Source: Reticulitermes speratus
Lineage: Eukaryota > Arthropoda > Insecta > Blattodea > Rhinotermitidae
Assembly (NCBI GenBank): GCA_021186555.1
Contig: JAJKFL010000014.1
Span: forward strand, 29,776,033 to 29,840,032
Direction of reading: 5' to 3'
Length of the DNA: 64,000 bases
The translations under genes and the position numbers were made by a program. Shown in pieces: positions 23,108-33,615 of the stretch. Every line of letters starts with the position of its first letter. Position 1 is the first letter of the stretch. The notes under the pieces are model-generated. The model worked only from the letters and a program-made list of their open reading frames with translations. It was not told the DNA's origin and did not search any database.

Positions 23108-23345
23108 GTTTTTATTTAACGACACTGTCAATCGATAAGATTATTTACTGTCGGTGGGAGACGAATAAGTGTGAGTAGGAAAACTTCGGTGGAACGATAA
23201 TGGCAGAGTAAACCGAAGTACTCGAAGTAAAATCTATCTCAGTGCCAATTTGTCCAACATAAATTTTACATGGACTGGACTGGGAACAAACCCGGGCCTC
23301 CGCGATGAAAAGCCGCACAATTGACATATTCCCATTAGCCGAAGC
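23108..23345 (-). mobile_element. SINE family C copy with tRNA-like head
   Basis: On minus the head reads GCGGCTTTTCATCGCGGAGG, then CCCGGGTTTGTTCCC (B-box-like). The body on plus has TTATTTAACGACACTGTCA and GTAAACCGAAGTACTCG. This is the most complete copy of the family in the window. Confidence 0.6.
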
Positions 23346-24120
23346 ACGAAGTTTCAGTTATCTTGTACAGTGAGGACTGACATGTGTTTTTCGTGAACGA
23401 ACGAATCAAACTGACGGACTCTTCCATTTGAATTTATGTACCGTGTCTCATTGTTCAACGACGACTCTGCAGAGCAAGCAATAACAACGGACACGACTAT
23501 GCTTCGATGTCCAGTACGCAAAGTCGTGATGTTAACTGCATTCAAACTAACACTAAAAGAAAACCAGATCTGAAACGACGGAGAGTTTGCATTAAGAAAG
23601 TAACTTTTGTGAGTGCTGACAGGAATTTACTGATACTTTCTGAAACCACTCTAAAATTTATACAAAAACAATTTGCAGACTTATATGTCCCTATGCAACA
23701 CAGACAAGCTATTTGGTTATTAGCACATACCGCGAAGCCCACATACCGGCATCTCCAGCACTGTCGGTTCTATTCAACTCCAACAGACGCATCTCCCGTT
23801 TCCTAGCTCTGCCCATTCACCTGGAAAAGTATGTACACTCGCACCCGCAACGCACTGAATTCAGGCCAGCGTTCCAACAGGATATCTGACTAAAGTTCAT
23901 GATCAGTGAAAAGATAAAAACTGACAGCAAGCTTGCCTCAAGCATGGCCACATTCCATGTTTGGAGACTATACTGGAATACTGGCATATACGGAAGGGTA
24001 GGCCTATATGCTTTAACACTGGCTTACAAGCTGCAACACCAATGGTGTTACGGTGCACATTGCATCATTGCTTTCTTTTTACTGCAATGTAAACACAAGA
24101 AGCCTTGCAAGATGTGAGCT
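23346..24120. other. Stretch without supported gene
   Basis: A 99-codon plus frame (23507-23806) is basic near its start (KRKPDLKRRR) but has no domain I recognise. The opposite strand is also open. I leave it uncalled. Confidence 0.35.
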
Positions 24121-24123
24121 ACT

Positions 24124-24309
24124 GTGTTAAAGGAGATTAAGAAAAGAGTAATTACTTTGACAGGGCATTTAGAACGCATGGAAGAAAAAGACAGATACGT
24201 ACAAGAATCTTTTCGGAAAGTAGTTAAGGAAAAATATCAGCGTAGGTGTGTGGATATTATTAAAGTTGATTTGTACGCTCACAGAGAATTCGGGTGTGAA
24301 CTGGGCTGA
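24124..24309 (+). pseudogene. Possible RT C-terminal fragment
   Basis: The frame contains TGHLERMEEKDR followed by a basic stretch and IIKVDL. This resembles the GHxxRMxxDR...DDL tail of insect non-LTR reverse transcriptases. The similarity is short and the fragment is alone, so the call is weak. Confidence 0.3.
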
Positions 24310-24560
24310 GAGTTTCAGGAAAGTTTCCAGTGAATATGCTGGGAAGAGCTTTCGGTAAGGAGAATTTTGAAACAAAGGACGAATTGTAATTAATGAACAT
24401 AATTCAAAAAGCGACAAACATTTGACTACCTTTAGTTAATTCGGAAAGAAAATTAGTCCTTTCACAGGCTTTTAATTTGCGGTTGTTGGTATACTTGCTG
24501 TAGTCTATATATACTCGTATTGTAGTCTTGTGTATATATACAGTTCGACATATGCATGTC

Positions 24561-25180
24561 TATATCTACAGTCGTCTGTAATATTGCATTCGTCTGTACA
24601 TCTTACAGTCGTCTGTACATATTGCATTCGTCTGTATATCTTACAGTCGTCTGTATATATTGCATTCGTCTGTATATCTTACAGTCGTCTGTATATATTG
24701 CATTCGTCTGTAATCTTACAGTCGTCTGTAATATTGCATTCGTCTGTATATCTTACAGTCGTCTGTATATATTGCATTCGTCTGTAATCTTACAGTCGTC
24801 TGTACATATTGCATTCGTCTGTATATCTTACAGTCGTCTGTATATATTGCATTCGTCTGTATATCTTACAGTCGTCTGTAATATTGCATTCGTCTGTATA
24901 TCTTACAGTCGTCTGTATATATTGCATTCGTCTGTATATCTTACAGTCGTCTGTAATATTGCATTCGTCTGTATATCTTACAGTCGTCTGTATATATTGC
25001 ATTCGTCTGTATATCTTACAGTCGTCTGTATATATTGCATTCGTCTGTATATCTTACAGTCGTCTGTATATATTGCATTCGTCTGTATATCTTACAGTCG
25101 TCTGTATATATTGCATTCGTCTGTATATCTTACAGTCGTCTGTATATATTGCATTCGTCTGTATATCTTACAGTCGTCTC
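24561..25180. repeat. 38-bp dimeric minisatellite (two 19-bp halves)
   Basis: The unit is two related 19-mers, ATTCGTCTGTATATCTTAC and AGTCGTCTGTATATATTGC, repeated about 16 times. Some halves carry 2-3-bp deletions (TGTAATATTGC, TGTAATCTTAC) or a C in TGTACATA. Thirty-eight is not a multiple of 3, yet all plus frames lack stops, so long spurious frames of 139-221 codons read repeats of IAFVCISYSRLY. These are not genes. Confidence 0.95.
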
Positions 25181-25199
25181 AAGAATCCAATCCCATATC

Positions 25200-25520
25200 T
25201 TGTAATTCTCAATACAAATAATGTTTAACCTCAGCACTACAAAGTTTTTCCTATACAATAAGCTATAATTTTTTTCTCTCTCAACACTAACAGAACACAA
25301 AATGTTAACCTATACATGACAATCTAACTGGCAATTTTGTCACATTTATTTCGGAAGCTATGAACTTTATGGCTCCACGTGTTTGTTGTATGTAAATCAG
25401 TTACACCATACATATACGGCTGTATCATACGAGTTTATACTCTCCATTCAAAGGCATAGACCGGCAACGTAGAATGGGGAAAGTGGTCAGAGAACAAGAT
25501 AGCTCGCAAGATTACACAAT
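25200..25520. other. Spacer without supported gene
   Basis: A+T-rich. Nothing recognised. Confidence 0.4.
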
Positions 25521-25600
25521 TGCCTATTATTCGGGAGGTACCCGGTTCGAATCTCGAGTGGGACACCGACTGTTCTGGCTGATATTCCTTGTGGATCTCC
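25521..25600 (+). mobile_element. Possible tRNA-like SINE head (family D)
   Basis: GGTACCCGGTTCGAATCTCG then AGTGGGACACCG. The B-box GGTTCGAATC is intact. The same arrangement, more decayed, is at about 9475-9515. Confidence 0.4.
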
Positions 25601-26710
25601 CGCTTGATGCAAACAATTCTGAGACATTACGTCACATTAGTCTAGAATATTTCCATGCAAGTCCTTTAGAGTCTACTGTTCCCTTATCAACCTACCATTC
25701 AACGCTATAATGTTATCCAATGAAAAAGAAATAGCCAAATGGTGGTAAATGGAGACGGCCAAAACAATATGCGTAAAGCATAGCGATTCCACAAGAGAAA
25801 GGTTAAGATTGTCGACTAGTTTGGGCCTACTGCAAACAGTAGGCTATAGCTATTAATAGTGCTAGAAGGTTAAAATCAGTAGCCCTTACACAGAACAAGA
25901 AAGTTTAACTCTCGTAAATGCATTTGTTTACAGAAGTAAGAACAAACAGCGAGAACTTTCCTGTTATTGCAGTATTAGGAGGTTTAGCAAGATATTTGCA
26001 GTTAGCCTGTAGAACGGTTTAAGAGCACACGGCTGCAACACTATACAGCCTCGAGCAACTATATTTTCTTTCCATTTCGAATGTGGAATTCTGAATGTCA
26101 TACAGTGTTCATTTTCATAGGAAACTATAAACGTTTCGTGAGAACATACTGCCTTCATTCTCAGTAACAGAAGCTACGGATTCTTTCGAAACCTAAATAC
26201 AGATAGTGACTGTGGAGTTTGCAGTTTACCTTGGCAGTGGTTTGCCCTAGGGAAAGCCGAACGTCATTTGCTTGTGACCAGTAACCGATATATTCCAGTT
26301 ACAAATACACCGAGCTGAAGTGCAGTCGTGTTTTGTGCGTGTAAGATAATACACTTATTTTCGGTAGCTGTGCATAAATTTGGCTGTAGCTTGTTATAAA
26401 CGAAGCAGTTAGTAAACGGTGACCATAGAAAGAAGGTCATGCAGTGATAGAAATACGTATTTTTGACAGGATATGTATATATATATTCCCTGACCATAGT
26501 CGCGAGTGATAAAGGACGCTACCCACGCTGGGTAGGTCGACTGCATTCTCTTGAGGAAAAACATTACCTGCGAGAATACAATATGTCATAAGCCAACAGA
26601 CCGCACACTAAATTATTTAAAGCAGTTAAAATCTCATGTAGCCTACCCATACTTCAACCATAGTTAAAAGCCGAGTTATTTGATATATGATTTACGATGC
26701 ATACTGGCTT
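25601..26710. other. Stretch without supported gene
   Basis: Only short opposed frames. A TA run lies at 26472-26485. Confidence 0.45.
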
Positions 26711-26714
26711 TGAC

Positions 26715-26815
26715 CACCCACCACCTTCTATCGCCGAGGTTGAGTGTGGGTAGAGCTATGCTTCTGCCTGCCCTCAGTGCCTCCTGAGCATGTTAGGGCA
26801 CCGCCATTATCTTGC
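26715..26815 (+). mobile_element. SINE family B 3' fragment, decayed
   Basis: ACCACCCACCACCTTCTATC, then GCCGAGGTTGAGTGTGGGTA and GAGCTATGC align with the 3' end of other family B copies. Confidence 0.45.
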
Positions 26816-27241
26816 GCTGCACAGAACTAAGATGAAAAAACGTTCTAACAAAAATGTGAAGTCAGAAACTTTATAGGGAAGTTCCGAGTTGTTGTACAGC
26901 AAATAACTTGTCATTCCTGGCTATCTTTCTGTAGTTTCGCTCAGATTTCCTAGTTAAATTAGGCGATATTAAATTATACACTTTTCATTCACTATAATGT
27001 TTCCGTTAAACGCCATATGACAAGTGTAGCTGATAATGCGTTGCTAAATAAACGAGTAAACGACGTATACAATGCAATTTATTTTCATACACAATTCTTT
27101 CTGTTACCCGTTCGATACATTATTGGTGCTAATATGATTGAATTAAGTTATATGATCTGTTATAAACTGCTTACAGGAATTGAAACCAACCTATTTTTAT
27201 GGAAAGTATACACCTGGTAGTTCCACATGTATTACGAGGTA

Positions 27242-27489
27242 GAGTAGAACCCCCGTATCCGCGGATTCGGTATCCGCGGATTTACCGCGGCCCGAAAATA
27301 TTAACACATTCACTGCCAAAGTCGACCATGGTCGATTTAAGTATTTACGTTTTAATTTACCAGCGTCGACTTTAGTCGATCTAAAGTTTACTCTGCGCTT
27401 TTATATATATAGGCTTCGCTACTTGCGCGGTTTCGGGCATCCGCGGTAGGTCTTGGAACGTATCACCCGCGGATACGGGGAGACTACTG
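27242..27489. mobile_element. pogo/Tigger-like MITE with nested hairpin
   Basis: Terminal inverted repeats AGTAGAACCCCCGTATCCGC (left) and the complement of GCGGATACGGGGAGACTACT (right) are flanked by TA. Inside (about 27303-27400) lies TTAACACATTCACTGCC followed by GTCGACCATGGTCGA and a partner GTCGACTTTAGTCGA. That looks like a second small element with a piggyBac-like start nested in the first. No transposase frame is present, so it would depend on an enzyme elsewhere. Confidence 0.6.
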
Positions 27490-28295
27490 TATTCTAAACG
27501 TTGATAATTTGTCACTCCTATATCGGCGAGCTTTTTATTAGTTTGCTTGTTTAGAACATAATTTCAGACCCACGCTTTATGCGACAGAACTTTCGCAGAA
27601 TGTCCTGCAGCAGACCGGCACCAGGTCAATAAATATTCGATATCAATAGAAAAATAATCAACAAACATTCAATAAAGAAAACGGAAAGAAATTCAGCAAG
27701 TGATGACTCTTTAAGGCTATTTTATTTGTGCAAATTACTTTTGGTCGGGCAGAAAATTTTGTCCAGTCTATGGATCGCAGATTGAAATAACTAGACCCTG
27801 AATAATATGTTATATTTAAAATACTCCGTCTCCACTTCCTTCCAAACCTTTTCCAGTTCACTAAACACAGTCATTTCAAAATTCGAAAATACGTATATTA
27901 AGCATTTGAAGAAGCGTCACTAGATAACTAAAAATCAATTGCTCTTAGTTTTTAAGGACACTGCACCAGCAGTAACGATTTTATAGTATAGAATGAGATG
28001 GGAAAATTGTTATGAATGGCAATTACATATTTGCAAGAAGACTCTCGTGGCCTGTTTAAACATTTATAGCCAGACATTCACCTGGGGAACCCAGTCAAGC
28101 TATAAAACATCTGAGGATAAAATACCCTACAGAGATTCGAAACGTGTGCCTCCCGCACAGAAAATTACATTTTCACATCTACGCCACCTTCTCAATAACA
28201 GATTATAAGTCAATCTAGGTATAATAGTGAAAATAAACAAATAATATGTATATGTATATATACTTCGGAACGTAGTCAGAAATACCTTAAGGTTT
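27490..28295. other. Stretch without supported gene
   Basis: Short frames only. A TATGTATATGTATATATAC run lies at 28244-28262. Confidence 0.4.
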
Positions 28296-28612
28296 TGAAA
28301 TGTGATGATAGAGAAGGTGTGAGAAGACCGGTTGGACGATCGTCTGAAAAATGAAGAAATATTGCAAAGAGTCAAGGAGGAAAGGAACATCCTACATACA
28401 ATAAAATGAAGGAAGGCTAACAGGAATTATCATATCTTGCGTAGGAAAAATAGGATGGAAGGGAAGAGGAGGGAGAAGACGTAAGTAGCTAACGGATGAC
28501 CTTAAAGAAACGAGAATATGCAGGAAATTGAAAGAGGAAGCACTGGACAGCGGTCTCTGGAGAACTCGCTTTGGAAGGGGATATGGGCCTGTCGTAAGGC
28601 AGACTGTGTGAT
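28296..28612 (+). pseudogene. Non-LTR retrotransposon RT C-terminal tail
   Basis: The frames encode RLKNEEILQRVKEERNILHT, a KRRKANRNYHILRRK-like stretch, and then (after stops and a frameshift) LKEEALDSGLWRTRFGRGYG-like sequence. I know this C-terminal signature from a very abundant insect endonuclease-RT family. Stops and indels interrupt it at least three times, so it is dead. It ends in an ATG-type simple tail at 28607-28630, as expected for a 3' end. Confidence 0.75.
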
Positions 28613-28630
28613 GATGATGATGATGATGAT
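28607..28630. repeat. GAT/ATG microsatellite at the retrotransposon 3' end
   Basis: About eight GAT units directly follow the RT tail. The minus-strand histidine-rich frame (28392-28661) is their shadow. Confidence 0.8.
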
Positions 28631-28631
28631 A

Positions 28632-29815
28632 TATGTAAGGAGATAGTTTATGACTATACATGCGTCTTTTATCTAGTTAAATATGTTTTATGCTGAAACC
28701 GTTGGCATGGAAACAAATAAATAATTTTCACTTACATGCACGGACTGCAGATCTACGTATTTTCGAAAAACTGTTATCAGGACACATATCCAACAACTCT
28801 TTGAAAAAATAATGTTTAAGAAGGGTTGTGGCTTATGCAACAAATGTAAAGACCTTTGGCTCATTTTCTATGCTGGCTTTATATTCGTGTAAGTTAAAGT
28901 ATTTCAACCCGTGACTGAAAGGCCTGCGGAAGGGCTGGAAAGTAAATCGGTTACATTGCAGTGTGTACTGTCAGTGCACTGCTTACCTTGCTTCAAAAGC
29001 TCCCATTCCCGCCCATCTGCAAGCTTTGATTAGCGTGCTTTGGCATAAAGGGATGGGAAGTTACTAACGATGGCATGGTCTGAATTTTACTTGTAAATCC
29101 ACCTCGTTAATATCGTCCATAAACGCTGATAATGAGATTACTGACGGCAACACCGGGCAGGGACATGGATCAATTAATTTTGTTAGCTCATTTGCTTTTA
29201 CTCCAATATTTCTCTGTTTGCATTTCTATAAAAAATTGTACTTGGACGTAGAAGGTCGTTACACTTTACTTTCAAGCATGCATGATTAAAGACTGTGCTA
29301 TTGTGACATGTGACGTCACGTACATTGGTGTATCGGGACATGAAGCAAAATGTATTGCGTCGCATTACAGAGGACAAATAGTTATCATAATCGTCGTCAC
29401 GAGAGCCCCAAAATGCACACGTAAATAGTGCAGTTTTTGTTTCAATATTTTAAAGTCTAACACCACATTAAGGAGTCTTCCCATAAATGTCGATTTTTAA
29501 ACCTACCTCATCAATAAATTCCCTGATCTTATGGAATTCTTAGAGTCCTCACCGTTTCTGCAGAAGATGTCATTAGATTCTGTTCTTTACCAACTGAATT
29601 GAACCGAAAACTTCCTTAACACGTGTCCTTAAAATGTGTTTTGATAGTATCTTCCCATTTATCCTTACATGCGAGGGCACAATTTGACCTATTCTGCAAG
29701 AATTTTCGACCAAATTTGGACGTATACATATGACTCCCTATTCGTCCATCATGCCTGTCCCATCTCGACCTTTGTAATTTATTGGAAATAGCAATACACG
29801 ACTGTTATGCTGTGG
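28632..29815. other. Stretch without supported gene
   Basis: No open frame above 60 codons and no repeat recognised over about 1.2 kb. Confidence 0.45.
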
Positions 29816-29824
29816 CGATTAACA

Positions 29825-29985
29825 AATTGTTACCGACATTTTGAAGGATTGTGGTGTTGTCTTCTTAACGGACTTGCTGTCCAAGCACTTGGACTAAGTG
29901 ACAAGATGTAATAGCCAGAAGACCAGTGGGTCGGAAACTTATGTATCAAATTACACGTTGCCACGTCCTAGAAGACGTTAATATT
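29825..29985. mobile_element. Decayed Penelope-type fragments
   Basis: GTTACCGACATTTTGAAGG at 29829 and TGTCTTCTTAACGG form a decayed reverse hammerhead-like core. GACAAGATGTAATAGCCAGA then AGACC at about 29900 is a forward tail. A second tail-like piece, ACACGTTGCCACGTCCTAGA, follows at 29954. Confidence 0.4.
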
Positions 29986-30297
29986 TTTAAACGCCTCCAC
30001 GAGAATTTAAAATCTGATAAACATAATTTGTGGCGGAAGAGCATATGTTTGCGTTTTAATATTAATTTTTCAGCTTCATGGATTTTATAAGACCATTTCA
30101 CGTCTTTGTGTATGACGTACATTAAAATGTATGGTATAAAACATTTTAAATTGCCTTGCAATAGACTGGTTACTCTAATGTATCGACGCGATAAACAATA
30201 TCTACAAGGGTCAGCTTCAACTGGGCCTACATGAAAGTTTGTTTTTATCCATTACAAAGAAAACAAAGTAATTAGTTCATTTCATGTAGCGGTGTTA
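29986..30297. other. Spacer without supported gene
   Basis: A+T-rich; nothing recognised. Confidence 0.4.
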
Positions 30298-30312
30298 AAT
30301 TTAATTTCTTGA

Positions 30313-30609
30313 TTTCACACTATTATCACCGTGCATTTCTATGAATCAAATTAAATAAATAGACCAACTAATGCACTATTTCTACTTTAATGTAGTGTCT
30401 TTCTTATACACCCTACACGTGTTTCCGACCTAGGTCCATCTTCAGGGGGTCTCAGTATTGTTAAAACTACTAAAATATGTGCTTGTTTTAGTAGTTTTAA
30501 CAATACTGAGATCCCCTGAAGATGGACCTAGGTCCGAAACACGTGTAGGGTGTATAAGAAAGACACTACATTAAAGTAGAAAATAGCGCATTAGTTGGTC
30601 TATTTATTT
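30313..30609 (-). mobile_element. Foldback Penelope-type element with hammerhead-like core and TSD
   Basis: The element is bounded by 15-bp direct repeats, aatttaatttcttga, at 30298-30312 and 30610-30624. Inverted arms of about 128 bp (30348-30475 and 30486-30614) surround a loop of about 10 bases. The right arm on plus holds CTGAAGA (30516-30522), one T, the self-complementary stem II GGACCTAGGTCC (30524-30535), GAAA (30536-30539) and CACGTGTA (30540-30547): a complete hammerhead core. The left arm holds its partner with one substitution in stem II. On minus, the element ends in a tail, AAATGCACGGTGATAATAG then TGTGAAA, before the TSD. There is no coding capacity. Arms plus tail plus TSD match the known layout of Penelope-like terminal repeats. 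Confidence 0.75.
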
Positions 30610-30624
30610 AATTTAATTTCTTGA

Positions 30625-31713
30625 ATTCAGTGACGAGGCACATCTTTCCACCGAGCAGGTTACTGTAGCGGCAATGCTTTAGGCTTGTATTGGGGAGTTG
30701 CCCCTTTAAAATTTTGATCAGGAAACCAGTTATCCTGAGTGAGATTTCGTCGTTGTCCTCAGTCCTTCCAGGTAGAATGGTGGGATCATACCTTGATTGT
30801 GCTACAGAGGCTTGCTTTAATATTACCTCCAATTTATCGTTTATCAAACATCATTCGATGTTATTTAACCTTTAGATACTCAGATCTTTGTGAAATAAAC
30901 CGTAAATAAATAAACAGATTAATGAAACTCACCACCCTTTGTTGTCCTCTTGAGTCTGCCTCTCAGTCCGTGCTCTAGCCTTATTCTGTAAAGCCGATAG
31001 ACACGCGTTGCCCTCACTCTGCCATCCAAAAATGTTAACTTGTGTATGGATAAATTGTCTTTCACTTGGCTTATTCACTGCGTTCTGTAGATGTTGTTAT
31101 TAATACTTTGTAGCAGATCTTAATATAAATATGTTTTAAAACTTTAAAACAGAGCACAATACTGATGTTTAAAGCTATTAGCCTCTGGTTTAAAACTTGA
31201 ACTGCCATGGATGGGAAGCAATTCAAGACGAAGGCTTTGAAATTTTCCGTTTGATGGAGCTATTTCATTCTACGGAAACCATTCCTGTCTCGTTCAGTGC
31301 GTGATCTAGTAACTATACTGACTTAATTAGGCTGTTGTGTGAGCACGCAAATATCCAAGAAAATTTTTGCTTCATCGTTATTATTTTAATTACTATTGTG
31401 CCATTATTACTGACTTTTATATTTAGTGTATTTTTGTAAATATGTTATGGCTGAAACATACAAATATTTTGGTGAATGCAAGCAAGACAGAACATAATAA
31501 ACCCAAACAGAATGTGTTTCTGAAATTTTCAGTAAACTAAATGCTATGCTACAAGCAACCTTCGAGGGTATAAATGTAACACGGACACCAAACGTGGTAG
31601 TATTTCTATCCTAACTTGCTCATTACGAATAATATGTTTACAAAGGGAACTGGGAGTCTTCAGATATAAATAATAACAGAAATATAAAGTACCATATGCA
31701 CCATCCTCATTTC
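30625..31713. other. Stretch without supported gene
   Basis: Opposed 61- and 79-codon frames near 30.7 kb have no recognised domain. Confidence 0.45.
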
Positions 31714-32259
31714 AAATAGATGAAATCAATGACCTATGCGGCACCAGTTTGGTGCTCTGTCCCAGTCAATCGACGTATCAGTACCTGCAATTTATCCAAA
31801 ATAAATGTTTGAGAGTTATTACTCAATCACCTAGATGCACTCCCATCGCCCACCTTCACTATGTAACTGGCATTGACTACCTTCAGCCGTGTATCCTATC
31901 CTTAGCTAATCGATTTTACTCAAACTGCCCTGAGCATTATAACCCTCTCATTCGTTCCATTGGCAACTACATCCTACAGGACTTACTCAAGCTGTACAAA
32001 AAATATAAACATAAAAGGGCAAAACACATACTACTCTAAATAGAGCAGTATGTCTGGTAGTGTTTTTTTCAGTTACTCTGTTTTTTTCACTACAATTACA
32101 ATTATATGTGCCTATTACATGACGGTCAGGACCATGCCCTGTTTCAAATTGTTCCTGGATGTTGGTTAAAGGCACAACGATTCAATAATGATGTATATCT
32201 CCATTGCTGTACTTGCTGTTGTAGTTAATAAAGTTTTATTATTATTATTAAATAGATGA
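31714..32259 (+). mobile_element. 5'-truncated Jockey-like non-LTR insertion with 10-bp TSD
   Basis: Direct repeats aaatagatga at 31714-31723 and 32250-32259 flank an insert that begins inside an RT ORF and ends in a TTA-type tail (32234-32249). That is the classic outcome of target-primed reverse transcription. The protein remnant has YAAPVW, then after a frameshift near 31752 LQFIQNKCLRVITQSPRCTP and LHYVTGIDYLQPCILSLANR, ending at 32037. These fit the region after the RT palm in Jockey-clade elements. About 200 bp of 3' untranslated sequence follows. Only the last hundred or so residues remain, so it was dead on arrival. Confidence 0.85.
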
Positions 32260-33350
32260 GAATTTCTAGAAGTGACGGTTTATTACTATTATATTATTAT
32301 TATTATATTATTATTAAATAAACATTAGTGCCTTGAGCGACAGTCGAACTCACACTGTAGAAGTCATGGTGTTTGCGGTCTAATTATTTTTTCTGTCCAA
32401 AACAGATAAAAGCAACTGGTAAAACACATCCTTCTCAGATTCACAGCAAAATGATTTATTTATCAACACAACAAACACAAACGAAGTTACAGTATTAACA
32501 ACAAAGGTAACATATTGAGACATCTCAATACAGATTTGTTCATAACAAATATGACAATAGCAAAGGCACTTCTGACATACATGTAATTCTCTGGCAGCCT
32601 GACGCATGTGTTACGGAACTGACTGTACAAAGAAATAGGATATGGACTGAAGAAGTGCGAGTTTACAAGTTAGGTCCGACGGAACTTCACATTTTATCCG
32701 CGAAAAATGCGTTGCTATGGCGACAGTAAGAGAATTTATCTACAGCTAGGCAAAGTATTGCACTCTGTGTGACATAGCATGCGCAAAAGTCACAGTTTAA
32801 CCCTCTAAAATCAAAAATTGATTTATAATATATATATATATATATTCAGTTCGTACATCACGGAGAGTTTCCATTAGGAAAATAATCCATGAATGCTGCA
32901 TAGGGAAGTCCTGGTAAGAGATAAAGGACCCCTGTGCACACCATACAGGAATATTTGTGGAGTGGAGATATATATCCACCCATTCTTAGCCGGCATTAAA
33001 TGGAAGTGAGTGGACAGCTTTAAGTTTCAACCATTTTTTTTCCCGGTGGTTTCCACAGGTAACACCTACGTGTATTCCTGCTTGTTTATTATGACTGTAC
33101 ATGCAATGGCCTTAAAGACTACTTGGCACCGCAAGCGTTGATACATACCTAGAAAAAAAACCTTTTATCGGTAAATTTCAAGGCTGCCATACCGACGGAA
33201 ATATTGGTACCATTAGACAGCTTCCCAAGGAGAGTTTGTTTTTAGCAGCCGCTGGTATGTCGCATTCTTATCCGTAACTAATGATTACTACTTGGGGAGA
33301 GACTAATGAAAGACTGTAAAATCATAGATCATTTGTATGTGCATATATAT
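32260..33350. repeat. Stretch with ATT and TA microsatellites, no gene
   Basis: Interrupted ATT repeats lie at 32282-32325 and a TA run at 32826-32846. No coding frame is supported. Confidence 0.5.
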
Positions 33351-33356
33351 ATATAT

Positions 33357-33614
33357 ATTTTTCTGTGGCTCGACAGCCCCTAGGGGGCCTAGGCCTCCTC
33401 GTTTTTCGAGGTTTCACGATCACACACTTTAGACACACCACACTCGGTAGGACTCCTCTGGACGAGGGACCAGCTGGTCGCAGAGACCTCTACCTGACAG
33501 CACACAACACTCACAAGAGACAGACATCCATGCCCCGGTGGGATTCGAACCCACGATCCTAGTAAGCGAGCGGCCGCAGACACACGCCTTAGACCGCACG
33601 GCCACTGGGTCGGC
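33357..33614 (-). mobile_element. SINE family A copy
   Basis: On minus it starts GCCGACCC at 33614. The head carries GTGCGGTCTAAGGCGTGTGT and the B-box GGGTTCGAATCCC. The body follows with GTGTTGTGTGCTGTCAGG, ending GGGGCTGTCGAGCCACAG with an A-rich tail. It lies within TA microsatellite sequence on both sides, which hides any TSD. Frames on both strands are shadows. Confidence 0.85.
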
Positions 33615-33615
33615 A

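Noticed and set aside
24561-25180. CRISPR-like array
   Set aside because: There are no variable spacers; all sequence is repeat, and the setting is a eukaryotic genome.
24556-25228. 221- and 139-codon frames in the 38-bp array
   Set aside because: Same reason: frames cycle through a stop-free repeat whose length is not a multiple of 3.
28392-28661. Minus-strand frame with a histidine run
   Set aside because: The run is the antisense of the ATG microsatellite at the 3' end of a retrotransposon fragment.
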